DNA of 64,000 nt from Diphasiastrum complanatum. Its lineage: Eukaryota > Streptophyta > Lycopodiopsida > Lycopodiales > Lycopodiaceae. The notes under the pieces were generated by a model. That model ran no database searches and had not been told where the DNA came from. It saw only the letters and a list, made by a program, of their open reading frames with translations. Shown here one piece after another: positions 21,965-32,331 of the stretch; the stretch's first letter is position 1, and the number at the start of each line of letters is the position of its first letter. The DNA lies in NCBI GenBank assembly GCA_029204225.1, contig MU832022.1, positions 1-64,000 of the forward strand, given 5' to 3'. Both the position numbers and the translations under genes were made by a program.

Positions 21965-22495
21965 AATTGCTGCAAAGATCCGTTTGCAAGAGACTTTATT
22001 AGCAAGGTTCTCTTCTTTGTATGTAAAGCGATGTTAGTCGTTGGAGTCTGAACAAAAGGGAAACGAAATTCTGCAAGAATAACTAAGTATCTCTGTATTT
22101 GCAGGACGCATAGAGCAAAGCCTGTCAGAAATGCGGGCAAAGACAGTGTCGTAGGCAAATGCTTCCTTTGTCCGATAAACAACAATCTGGTCCGCTAACT
22201 GTGCGCTTGCTTCTTCTTTTTTTATGTATGCCTTCTCAAACTCAGAAGGTTATTGACGACCAATAACGCATTTCATACAAATCACGGTCTGAAGTGCTTG
22301 CTGCAAAGATCCGTTTGTAAGAGATTTTATTAGCAAGGTTCTTTTCTTTGTATGTAAAGCGATGGTTGGAGTTTGAACAAAAGGGAAATGAAATTCTGCA
22401 AGAATAACTAAGTATCTTTGTATTTGCAGGACGTATAGAGCAAAGCCTGTCAAAAATGCGGGCAAAGACAGTGTAGTAGGCAAATGATACAGCAT
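21965..22495. repeat. Duplicated 200-bp block
   Basis: 21969-22171 and 22300-22482 share GCTGCAAAGATCCGTTTG, then AAGAATAACTAAGTATCT and TTTGCAGGACG.ATAGAGCAAAG, through to GCGGGCAAAGACAGTGT. They differ by substitutions and a small deletion around 22030/22364. Each copy is open on the minus strand. Confidence 0.85.
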
Positions 22496-22754
22496 AACAA
22501 ACTTCTACTGCCATATCAGCTTCCTGTGCGTATTCAACAAGACACCAAGCAAGCAAAAGACGTTCAAAGAGGTAAGAAACCAAAGCACAGTCTTTATCAG
22601 CCAAAAGAAATGAAACAAGCCCAACGAGATGGCAACGCACAGCTTGAAAAAGGTTACTATCGCATATATGATGGTTCACAGGCATACCACAATTATTTTC
22701 TAAACACAAAACTCGCTCATTGATCAATTTTGCCAGAAAGCCGCTCTTGAGCAA
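22242..22754 (-). CDS. Unrecognised 170-codon open frame, possibly exon-derived
   Basis: The minus strand reads a mostly helical, Leu/Cys-rich protein (HLVGLVSFLLADKDCALVSY, then FERLLLAWCLVEYAQEADMA). It continues into the duplicated block (TVFARIFDRLCSIRPANTK), whose second copy at 21958-22185 reads TVFARISDRLCSMRPANTE in part. Preserved protein similarity between the copies suggests the ancestral block was coding, perhaps an exon of a host gene. I cannot name the family. Confidence 0.3.
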   Translation of the reverse strand: MLKSGFLAKLINERVLCLENNCGMPVNHHICDSNLFQAVRCHLVGLVSFLLADKDCALVSYLFERLLLAWCLVEYAQEADMAVEVCYAVSFAYYTVFARIFDRLCSIRPANTKILSYSCRISFPFCSNSNHRFTYKEKNLANKISYKRIFAASTSDRDLYEMRYWSSITF

Positions 22755-23074
22755 AATAAAGGATCGTTCAAAAATCTAATGTAAGACAAAAGTAAAATAA
22801 TCGTCATACTTAACATCTCACATCTCATATAATCTTTTCCCTAGAAAACATGCTATTAAATGAAAATGTAATGGATGTCCTAGCTTACATCTCAGGTCAT
22901 TTTTTAGACGGACAATAAAGTCGAGAAACAGACCTTGATTATTCATGTGGAAAGGTTCCTATGGAGTTCTAGAAGGGATTGTTCGAATGCACCTCTTTCA
23001 AGAGAAATATTTTGCAAATTTGTTAAGAAAAAATTACCATTAGATGTTATCCTAGAAAATCTGGTGACCGAAAC

Positions 23075-23644
23075 TCATGAGAAGTTGTGCCTTGCATCTG
23101 TTGCACACGACCTTTTTGGCGATGAGTCCTTTGAATGCATCTTTGAAACTCCAATCATAGTAATGATCACTATTTGATCATCATAAGATATAGGATGATA
23201 AACAATGTTCATACTAGCATCATCAAAGGACATTGTCAAATACATGACATGTTTTTTATCAGACATAAAGTAAGATGAGTAAAGGGAGATATGAAAAAAC
23301 TTCCTTGCTGCTCCTGTCTCTTTACTCAAGCCTTCATGTAGATGTAGATTCAAGTCTTTCTTGCCTTGAGACAAGTACTTCTTCTCAGGTTCCTCCTTGA
23401 TGCCTTTTTTCTTCATCATGCTCACTCCCTCTTGGTGTTGATGATGAAAACATGAATCCAAACCATGATCTTCTTCAAGACTCTCAAGAACTTTGTTTTC
23501 AGGTCTCAAAACCTGAATGTCATCCTTCTCAATATGATCTTTCAAGTCAACCAAACAATCACCAAGATCTTTTATGCCAAATTTTTTAGTCCATGATTGC
23601 TTACCACTAGCAATTTGTAAAACTGTATAGACCAAATTGACCAA
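23075..23644 (-). CDS. Unrecognised 189-codon open frame
   Basis: This minus-strand frame starts MVNLVYTVLQ, with a Lys/Glu/His-rich middle and no recognised domain. Its first codons and the DNA upstream (to 24077) are repeated in inverted orientation at 37549-38000, where the frame diverges after MVNLVYT. It is probably part of an unclassified repeat. Confidence 0.25.
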   Translation of the reverse strand: MVNLVYTVLQIASGKQSWTKKFGIKDLGDCLVDLKDHIEKDDIQVLRPENKVLESLEEDHGLDSCFHHQHQEGVSMMKKKGIKEEPEKKYLSQGKKDLNLHLHEGLSKETGAARKFFHISLYSSYFMSDKKHVMYLTMSFDDASMNIVYHPISYDDQIVIITMIGVSKMHSKDSSPKRSCATDARHNFS

Positions 23645-24077
23645 GAAATAAAGGCTATCCTGCCTTCCATTCTTTTTGTCTGAAACCTATTTTGAATATT
23701 AGAGCTTATTACTCTAACTGATAAAATATGAGTGCATGTATCATTACCTGAAGACAAGAAATAAAACTGTAGATCAATGCTAACAGTTTTTTGATATGCA
23801 GGTTCTAGAAATAGAATCTAATGATGAACCATTTTATGGTATGACTCCTAACCTTTTCTTAAGGGTATGTGCAGGTACTAAGAAGAGTACCTGAAGAATG
23901 AATCTAAAGAAGTTTCTTAAAGCTTAAAGACGATACCTAAAGAAGGCTCAATCGAGTCTATTTAGAAGGCTCAATCGAGTCTATAAAGATTGAGAGAAGA
24001 AACCAAAGGACTGATCACCCTTTGTGTCACACTCCACTATGATTGGGGATGGGCAACCCCTAGAAAAAAGGGCCTAG
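23617..24077. repeat. Left arm of a dispersed inverted repeat pair
   Basis: This block matches the reverse complement of 37549-38000, including GGTTCTAGAAATAGAATCTA, CTCAATCGAGTCTAT twice, and TGTGTCACACTCCACTATGA. Both copies end at the same position against the same LTR family. Confidence 0.85.
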
Positions 24078-24501
24078 TGTCACGAGCTCGTAACCAGTGC
24101 CGAACCCTAGAGAACACAGATAGGTCAGATACCACAGTCAGGGTCGTGTCCAGTGTACATGACCAACAGGGCAAGACAGTGTGAGTAGTGTGCCCCAGCA
24201 CGGTCCATAGCCATGGCGGGCCTAACACAGCCTAGGGACCCTGTCAGCAGGATAGGGCCCCCAGTTGAGTCCCGACGTGCAGTCGGCCACGTCAGTGCCA
24301 CGTGGCTGACACTTGGCAGTAGCATGCTACCAGTCCTCACACTGGGCTAAGAGGGGCTTACTCTATATCAAGGAGTAGGCAAGGTTGGGTGGATCAGTTA
24401 GTGTTTGCCCTACTGTGGTGTTAGGATCTATTACACTATAGTAGGCAAGGTTGGGTGGATCAGTTAGTGTTTGCCCTACTGTGGTGTTAGGATCTATTAC
24501 A
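24078..24501 (+). repeat. 5' LTR of a plus-strand Gypsy, with duplicated tail
   Basis: It runs from TGTCACGAGCTCG to ATCTATTACA. CCTAG precedes it (24073-24077). The last 61 bp or so (GTAGGCAAGGTTGGGTGGAT to CTATTACA, ending at 24435) is repeated in tandem at 24441-24501 after CTATA. The family is also at 37186-37543 and 41129-41485. Confidence 0.85.
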
Positions 24502-24502
24502 C

Positions 24503-24515
24503 TGGTATCAGAGCC
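24503..24515 (+). promoter_or_regulatory. Primer-binding site of the plus Gypsy
   Basis: TGGTATCAGAGCC begins one base after the LTR end and is complementary to initiator Met-tRNA. Confidence 0.9.
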
Positions 24516-25405
24516 ATCTCCATTCTAGGGAACTCAATTTTCAGCAATGGAGAAAGTAGCTAGATTGTTCAGAACTTCTTTAAGTTCTCAGAAAATAGAG
24601 GAGCAGGGCCAGCACTATAGGAACAGTCTCCTACTGAGGAAATCTTGGTGGATTTGCTTGTTTTTTTGACAAAATCCGACCCAGAATTCAGGGTAGTTTC
24701 ATCGCTGCAAATCAGATAATTACTTCTGATTTTTGAGTGTAAAACACTGTTATCTGAGCGAAATTTCAAGGGAAAAATATGGGCGGATCCATCGCTGTAT
24801 AGACAGCCCTCAACTCTGAAATTTGTATGAAGTTTTGAGTAGATTAGAGCAAGTTCTAATCTGAATTAGTGTAGCAGGGTCAGCGCTGGACAGGGAGGAG
24901 AAAAGGTGAAAAATTTATCCCTGTTTGTTGAGAATTCTCAGGAGTTTGAGCTTCAAACTTACTTGTACAGACCAGCGACCTATAGGCTTGGGTCAAATCG
25001 GAGATTTGAGGTGATTTTAGAGCTGTAAATTGGACAAATTGGGCCGGACAGGTTGCTGTCCAACCAGCAAGGGCAGGGACTTCAAAAATTCCGGATTTCT
25101 TTTTGTAAATTTCCGGTTTTTACTCGGTTTGTTGGAGCCCCACACCTGAAATCAGATCAGTTAGCTACTCAACTCAAGAACTGGGAAATTTGGCACCGTT
25201 TGGAAGTTTCAAACTGGCATTTTCCGGGACAACAGGTCTGAATTCTTGGATAAAAGAGCTGAGAGGGTTCCTCTTCATTCTTTTTTTGGAAGTACAGTCC
25301 TCAGAAACAGCTAAGTCATCTTTCCTTTCCCTTGTACAGTTGTAAATTAGTCTTTTAGACTTTTTTTCCTTCAGAGGTTAAGGTAGCTCTCTTTCAGTTC
25401 CGAAG
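24516..25405 (+). other. Untranslated leader of the plus Gypsy
   Basis: About 890 bp between the primer-binding site and the gag start, with no long frame of its own. Confidence 0.6.
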
Positions 25406-26326
25406 ATGACCACTCCTCAAGGACCTGATCAACCCCCGGAGAGAGGCTTCGACGAACTTGAAACATAAGCCTTGGCTTATAGAAAAAGGAAAGAACCCAT
25501 GGAAGTGGAAGAACATGAACAGTTCGCCGAAGAACTCGACGAACTGGTTACCAAGGAGCAGTTTTTCCAATTGGTAATAGAAGTGGATGAATTGAAGTTG
25601 GCATTAGCCAATTTCAAGTCCAGTGTGGACGACTCGTTCGCTAAACTCAAAAGCTTGATTTTGAGTTCCGCGAAAGGAAGCCTTCCCTCCACTTCTCAGT
25701 TATCCCCTTCTCCACTTCCATCAGTTTCGGGTGAGACTTTACGGTCTCACCCCAATGTTTTTAAAGATTTAAAGCCTCCTACTTTTAATGGGGAAGAGAA
25801 GGATAGAAATGCAGATATTCTACAAAACTTCCTTAGCAAATGGAAGAACATTCATGCTCTTAAACATACCCCTGACCATTCGCAAGCTATTGAGGCCAGT
25901 GTTTCCTTAGGGCCTATGGCCTATAAGTGGTGGTTAAATCTCCAGGAGACTAGGCAGACTCCCCGGTCATGGAAAGCTTTTGAAGAAGCTTTCCTAAGAG
26001 AATTTCTACCAAAAAATGAACTTGATAGAGCCTGGGAAGCCTGGGAAAGAATAGTAATGGACAAGTCCCTCATCCAATATATCTCGCATTATCGAGAAGC
26101 AATTTTAAAGATTAAAAATATGGATGACTATCAGAAAATTAGGGGATTTGTCCGTGGCCTCAAAGATGAATATAAAGTAGAGGTCCAGAGAAACTCGCCT
26201 ACTACCCTTGAGCAAGCTCTAAGATATGCTCAAATCTATGATGATTCAGTGGGTAGGAAGAAGGCGAGACAACAGCCACTTTCTGAGCAGCAGGGCAGCT
26301 TGCTTGGATTACCACCTCATGTCTAA
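25406..26326 (+). pseudogene. Ty3/Gypsy gag
   Basis: An ATG at 25406 opens 20 codons, then a TAA at 25466. The same frame continues open to 26326. The protein has an acidic, coiled-coil-like N-terminus (EEHEQFAEELDELVTKEQFF) and a Retrotrans_gag domain (PPTFNGEEKDRN, LGPMAYKWWLNL, SWKAFEEAFLREFLP, then YRE.I..IKN). The usual CCHC knuckle is absent because the frame ends right after the capsid-like part and pol is missing. Gag would form the particle. The early stop makes it a pseudogene unless translation starts downstream. Confidence 0.8.
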
Positions 26327-26329
26327 TGG

Positions 26330-28300
26330 TTGATGGAGAAATTAAGAATGCCTGATAGAAAATTAACATTTGATAGATGTAACTATCTAGCTCTATGGAA
26401 TAATTCTTTCTCTTTAATGCATGACTACGCCTATCAAATTCGAACCATACTATCGCGATAGACGTCACGTTTGATTCTACTTGATTCTAACTTTGAAATC
26501 ATCAGAATCGATGAGATTGATTACGTAAACAAAGATAAACGGATATAATGTTACTATGTGAAAGCATTCGATAGCTCAAACGAAACTATAAGAGAACATA
26601 ATCAGATTATAGTAGATTAGAGAAGCATACATTCATTATGATGTAATAATGAAAACAATAAGACTATAGGATTGAATTCAGTAAGTAGCATGTACAAATA
26701 AGATGAATGGCGAGCACAAAGAAATAGTGGATGCAACCGCATACACGAAACCAACTCTGAATCATTGGTCGTCTCTGTTTGATTCGCTTCCACTAATTAG
26801 CAGCGCTTCAGCAATACTCCATGATCAATCATCAATCAATTGACTTGATTATTTAATTTGAGAAATGATCATCTATTTATACTAGTTAGAAATGTTGCAT
26901 GGGCTTATGCAAATGACAGTTCACGGCATCCATTTGGCCATTGATCGCAATTGGCACTTAACCATATTGAGCTGTCACTTATCTAGTTAGGTTACACTAG
27001 CTACCAATGGTTAGAGCAAGTAGTTAGCTTTAAAACAAGTGGTAACATGATTTGTTAATCTCGACAAATATTTGTCAACCCTTTGATAGTCTCTCGATAA
27101 TATTTGTTGCTGTCAACCCACCCGTTAACTATTCCCGTTCTTTTTTGCAAACTGTGCGATAATGCAAGTAAATATGCAGAAAGTGGATACATGAATGGAT
27201 GTATATTAAAAATGGGAGTATAGAGAGATAAAGATAATAATCCAACAATTGTCACATCGTTATTTTCAACATTCACAATGGGTTTACCATTCTCTTTTTG
27301 GGTTTTCAATATTTTTTGTTGGATGATGTCCAAGGCCAAATTTGCTATCCTTCCAATGTTTTTGCACTTGTCACATTGGCCATGGACACTTTCTCCAACC
27401 AAGATATACACACTATTCTTGTGACCTAAAATCACAACAACCAGATACAACAAGAAGCTAATCTCGTATGTCAGGTTGTCAATGAACTTGCCCATCAATG
27501 ATTTTATGAACTTCAAGAGCCTGACACTTGGATGTTGGCTTACCAAGAGCTACAAGCCAAAGTTATGCAATTGTCAGATAATTTAGCATATGAACAATGC
27601 CAAAGAATCAAATAAGACATCAGTGGTAGAAAAGCTGAAAAAGATAAGAAAATAAGAATTTCAAACAAGCCCAAGGACATCTTAACCAAGTCAAGACCAC
27701 ACTCACACTTACCCTCCACCTTCCCTACAACTACACCTTAAAAAGAAATACATGGCACATTTTATACCAAAGGGAGAAGTAGTTGGAGAAGAAATTTCAA
27801 ATTGAAAGGTAGAAAATGCACGAACAAAATCTCTACACAAGTAAAAGGCCTCCAAAAGCTATTAGCAAATGCCCATCACCTCACATTCCAATAGGAGACA
27901 ATATTAGAAGCAGTCGGCTCTCTTATGTGCCTGGACAAATTAAACGGGTAGAGCATTATAAGCATAGCATGGGTGTTAAAATTTCACAATTCTAGCTTGA
28001 CCAATTTTGGTCATATTGCTTGTAAATTGTATTGTGGTCATGTTGTGGCTTGTCACACGTCCCAAATAGCATAGGATACTCTTTGAAAGTCTCATTCCTA
28101 ACCTAGCATAGGAGTGGCACCTTTGGAATGAGTCCAAATAGTGCTTTGATAGGCTAGAGAGAATCAATGAGCTAAAAATAGCATGTTTTTCATTGTTTTG
28201 AGATCTCGAGACCTTGACCCCTAATTAGGATGGATCAAGTGGATATTTAGGTTAGATGTTAGGGTTAGGTTATGATGAATGCATAGAAGACCTAATATGC
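26330..28300. other. Unassigned DNA after the truncated Gypsy
   Basis: AT-rich sequence. The minus strand has an open frame of 163 codons at 27055-27546 with one CDKC pair and no known domain. The plus strand at 27400-27700 has short Gln/Lys-rich open pieces. No LTR ends or conserved pol words are seen. Confidence 0.3.
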
Positions 28301-28309
28301 GAAAACTCT

Positions 28310-28525
28310 TCAAAAAATATATGAATCCAAGAATACTTCAAGGTTGCTATCCTTGAAGAATCAAATCCTTCAATGTTTTCAAGCTAAAGGAGAGAGTGGA
28401 CACTCATATGTGTTGAGAGTTAAGGACTTAAACAAGGAACTTGCTTACATAGGAGATTTCATTAAGGAAAGTGAACTTGTTCAACTAATCTTGAATGGTT
28501 TGAGTGTGGATTTTGCTAACCTAGC
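28310..28525 (+). pseudogene. Copia gag fragment
   Basis: The plus strand encodes a UBN2-type gag stretch: LSLKNQILQCFQAKGESGHS, YVLRVKDLNKELAYIGDFI, ESELVQLILNGLSVDFANLA. It parallels the gag of Copia A (LRNQILQSMKRS, YVLRIKSLNRDLAS, VLNGLGSDFSTLV). It ends abruptly at 28525, where the remnant Gypsy LTR begins. Confidence 0.75.
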
Positions 28526-28570
28526 CTTTCATAGACTAAATCTAGATCAGTTGTGGCTACGTTCATAACT
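28526..28570 (+). repeat. Remnant of the Gypsy H 5' LTR (45 bp)
   Basis: It matches the last 45 bp of the 3' LTR (34817-34861) except at two adjacent positions (TT against CC). It ends CATAACT directly before the primer-binding site. Confidence 0.85.
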
Positions 28571-28582
28571 TGGTATCAGAGC
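28571..28582 (+). promoter_or_regulatory. Primer-binding site of Gypsy H
   Basis: TGGTATCAGAGC directly follows the LTR end CATAACT, with no spacer base. It is complementary to initiator Met-tRNA. Confidence 0.9.
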
Positions 28583-28952
28583 ACTTTCCTGAGCATCTCC
28601 ATTGAGCAGATTTTTCTCTCACAGGAGGGCGCCCATCTTCAGCTTGGATCTTCACCATTTTTCAGCCGGATCTTCAGCATTTCTCCACACTTGTCTTGCA
28701 GATTTTCACGACGGATCGGAGGAGGACATGCGTCCACTTGCTGCCCATTTCTAGCGCCCTCTTGCTGGCTGCCTACTGCTGCATTTTCAGCCTTTTTCCT
28801 CCCCTATTTTGGGCGCCCTCATGCTTGCTGACCAGCGCCCTACTGCTCCTTCCTTTGCTGAAAATTTTCGCTTTTTGCTGCCCCTATTCGCCACCTTCCA
28901 TCAGCCACTCCTAGCGCCCTACCAACCCATCTTTTTTATCCAATTTTTTTTT

Positions 28953-29270
28953 TTGCCGTTTACTACCTCTCTTGGACGCCCACACTCCACCATAGCTGGC
29001 GTCCTACATCCGCCTCAATTTCAGCTCACCCTCCTACACTGCTGTCTGTGTTCACAACTTGTCGTTTACTAACTCTCTTGGACGCCCACACTCCACCATA
29101 GCTGGCGTCCTACATCCGCCTCAATTTCAGCTCACCCTCCTACACTGCTGTCTGTGTTCACAACTTGCCGTTTACTACCTCTCTTGGACGCCCACACTCC
29201 ACCATAGCTGGCGTCCTACATCCGCCTCAATTTTAGCTCACCCTCCTACACTACTGTCTGTGTTCGCAAC
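28953..29270. repeat. Three tandem 106-bp units in the Gypsy H leader
   Basis: Units 28953-29058, 29059-29164 and 29165-29270 each run from TTG(C/T)CGTTTACTA through CTCTTGGACGCCCACACTCC to CTGTCTGTGTTC(A/G)CAAC, with only a few differences. Confidence 0.92.
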
Positions 29271-29703
29271 CCTACCCCGGAGAATACAAACACGCCTAGA
29301 TGCGTAGAAAGCCACTCCCACCCAACTTCATCGCGCATCGGGATTGCTCCCCGTCTTTATCGCAAACTTTTTTTTTACCCTTGAAGGGCGATCTCTGATT
29401 TTTCAGCCTTGTTTCCTCGATGCCCATACCTCCTTTTTGTTATCACTTCCTTTCCTTGGCTGCTCCCTTTCCAGCCCCATAGTCCATTATTGTTTCCCAT
29501 ACTTTTACCCACTGTTTACTCCACGTTGTCGGGCCCTTAGCATCTTTTTTGGAGGCTGTCCGGTACCTCGACATATCGCCGCTATTTTTCAGCTCACTTC
29601 CGGTTGCGGTTACGAGGTATTTCTTACTTAGTTGTCCTTTCCGTTCATCTTACATCGTGAGTTCTATTGTGTCTTTTCATTGGCGTGCCTGTTGTGACGA
29701 CTT

Positions 29704-30775
29704 ATGTCCTCTCCTTCAGTTCGTCAACAGTTTGCTGATATGCGTGACTCTCTTACTCTCCTCAGTAGTCGTTTCGACCAAATGATGACCGGTTTCTCTA
29801 CAGACCGGCTTTGCCACTATGCAGTCACAGATTGATTCCTTACAGCCACATGGACCTGGCAAAGCCCCTGTTCATTCATCATTTGGGTCTCCATTTGGAC
29901 TTCCATCCTCGTCTACTTCCTTTGGCGGTGGGCCTCATTTTCCACCTAACCCACCACCCGGCTTTCCACGTCCTACAGCTCCTGAGTCACATTTTCCACG
30001 ACATCTAGCTCCTGAGCCACATTTTGCTCGAGATTTTCGTGATCGGGTACAGCTTGCCACCTATTCTGGTTCCTCTGACGGGAACTTGTTAGAGAATTGG
30101 TTTGCAAAGCTTGATACTTATTTTCAGATTTACCCTAAGACTGATCCTCAGAAGATCCAGTTAGCCGCCTTACATTTAGATGGACGTGCTGCCACTTGGT
30201 GGCGGGTCTACCGACTTGACCCCGATCGGGACGGTCTCCAGTTATGGCCTACCTTTCGTCGTGATCTTCGTCATGCTATGATTGACCCTCAGTGGCTGAG
30301 CCGCCAACGTGATATATTCTGTAGTCTTACTCAGACTGGTGATCTTTCTTCCTATACAGATCAGTTTATGGACCTTTCCTACCTCTTTACAGATCTTCAG
30401 CCCACCGAGCTTATTTCTCGCTACATTGCTGGACTTCGTGGTGCTCTACGATACGATGTCTCTTCTTTCCGTCCACCCACACTTGTTGAGGCCACGTCCC
30501 TTGCTAGTACTTTATAGCATAAGTACCCTGATCCTGCTCCCTTTCGCTTTTCCCGACCCCGTCCATCTCTTTCACCTCTACCATCTCTGGCCCCATCTGC
30601 CCCATCCACTATCGTCCCGACCTCTTCTCTTACTTCTCCCGCTCCTCGCCCTCCGCCTCCTCATCCTGCTTTTGTCCGACATTACATGTCTACAGAGTTC
30701 GCTGACATTCAACAGAAGCGTCTTTGCTTTCGTTGTAAGAGTCATGACCACATTGCCCGTGATTGCTGCTAGCCC
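29704..30775 (+). pseudogene. Gypsy H gag
   Basis: The likely start is the ATG at 29704 (SSPSVRQQFADMRDSLTLL). A frameshift near 29810 leads into a Pro-rich stretch and the Retrotrans_gag domain (LATYSGSSDGNLLENWF, LHLDGRAATWWRVY, WPTFRRDLRHAMIDP, YTDQFMDL). A TAG at 30515 interrupts it; the same frame continues to the knuckle CFRCKSHDHIARDC and another TAG near 30771. Gag would form the particle and bind RNA. Confidence 0.82.
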
Positions 30776-31534
30776 CTGCCTACTTCTACTGCTGTTTTCT
30801 ACCATGAGGGCACTACCCCAGATGAGTCCGATATCTACATTCATATATCTGATGAGCCTGATCTATCTCCTGAGCCTTCTACTGATTTACTTCCTGCTAC
30901 TTGCCATGCTCAGCTTGCTTATGCTACCTGGACAGGGTGCCCCGGTCCTCGCTCCATTCGGCTACGTGTGCGCATTACTGGTCGTGAGTATATTGCTTTA
31001 GTTGATACCGGCAGCACTCATTCCTTTATCAGCAGTCATGTTCTCAGCCGAATACGTGCTTCACCTATTCCTGCTCCACAGCCTCTCACAGTCGAGGTTG
31101 CCAGTTCTCACTCTTTTCCTAGTTCTCAGATGTTTCAGGGATTATCCTACCGCATTGGTGATTTTTCTGGACAAGCAGATCTTTATATCATTCCTCTGGA
31201 GCGCTATGACCTTATCCTTGGTGCTGATTGGTTTGCTTCATTGGGAGCGGTTACTTTGGACCTGGCTCAGCAGACATTAACATTTGTTCATGATGCAGTG
31301 ATCCACTCACTTGCTGGTATTGATTCTCAGGCAGATTTCCAGCTGATCAGCGGGAAGCAGTTTATCCGCAGCCTACCTAAGGCTCATTGTGCAGCTTTAT
31401 TATGTGTTCAGCGTGCTGCAGCAGATTCTCCAGTGACTACCTCTCCTCCAGGAGCTGTTCCTCAGGTGATCTCTGACTTATTACATCAGTATGCATTTGT
31501 CTTTTCAGAACCTACGACGCTACCACCATATTGA
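30776..31534 (+). pseudogene. Gypsy H protease
   Basis: In the same frame as gag lies the aspartic protease motif LVDTGSTHSFIS, then YDLILGADWFASLGAV, the conserved Gypsy PR-RT linker word. It would cleave the polyprotein. The frame stops at 31534 and the reading continues one frame over into reverse transcriptase, indicating a frameshift at about 31530. Confidence 0.85.
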
Positions 31535-32331
31535 TTTGCGTCCTGGTTCTGCTCCTCCCTCTCAGCCTCCTTACCGTATGTCTAAGTCTGAGCGTGATGA
31601 GGTTGAGCTTCAGATTACTGCTTTACTAGATCAGGGCCTTATTGTTCCTAGTCACAGTCCTTTTGGTGCCCCTGTTCTCCTTGTCAGTAAGAAAGATGGT
31701 TCCAAACGCCTCTGCATTGATTATCGTGCCCTCAATAAGTTGACCATCCGTAACCAGTATCCTAGTTCCTCACATGGATTATCTCTTTGACCAGTTAGGC
31801 ACCTCTCATCTTTTCTCTAAGATAGACTTACGTTCCGGCTATCACCAGATTAGGATGCATCCTTCAAACGAACACAAGACTGCGTTTCGTACCCATCTTG
31901 GTTTGTATGAGTTTCGTGTTCTTCCTTTTGGTGTTACTAATGGTCCACCTACGTTCCAGAATGTGATGAATAACATCATGCGTCCTCTCCTTGGTCGTTG
32001 TGTTTTAGTTTATTTTGATGATATTCTTGTTTTTAGTAAGACTCTTGATGAGCATGTGTTACATCTTTCATCTGTTTTTCAATTGCTTGTTCATCACCAG
32101 TTGTTTGCTAAACTTTCTAAGTGTTCCTTTGATGTTGTTGAGATTGGGTTTTTAGGATTTCTCATTTGTGATGGTCGTATTCGTTTGGACCCTCATAAGG
32201 TTTGGGCAATCGCTGATTGGCCTGTTCCCACAGATGTCCACCATGTTCGTATGTTTCTTGGTCTCACTACTCACCTTCGTCGTCCTGTTCCTCACTTTGC
32301 CACTATGGTTGCCCCTCTTCATGCCCTTTGA
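31535..32331 (+). pseudogene. Gypsy H reverse transcriptase
   Basis: After the shift the words [46 protein letters not shown] appear. A second frameshift near 31770 is followed by [33 protein letters not shown] and the catalytic VYFDDILVFS, then FLGLTTHLRR. All seven palm and finger blocks are in order. It would copy element RNA to DNA. A third frameshift near 32330 leads into RNase H. Confidence 0.88.

Noticed and set aside
23990-24340. Small frames within the LTR family (also at 37281-37496 and 41223-41438)
   Set aside because: The 71-codon frame recurs only because the LTR is repeated. It has no domain and lies in regulatory DNA.
28953-29270. CRISPR-like regular repeats
   Set aside because: The 106-bp units are contiguous with no spacers, and the genome is a plant's.
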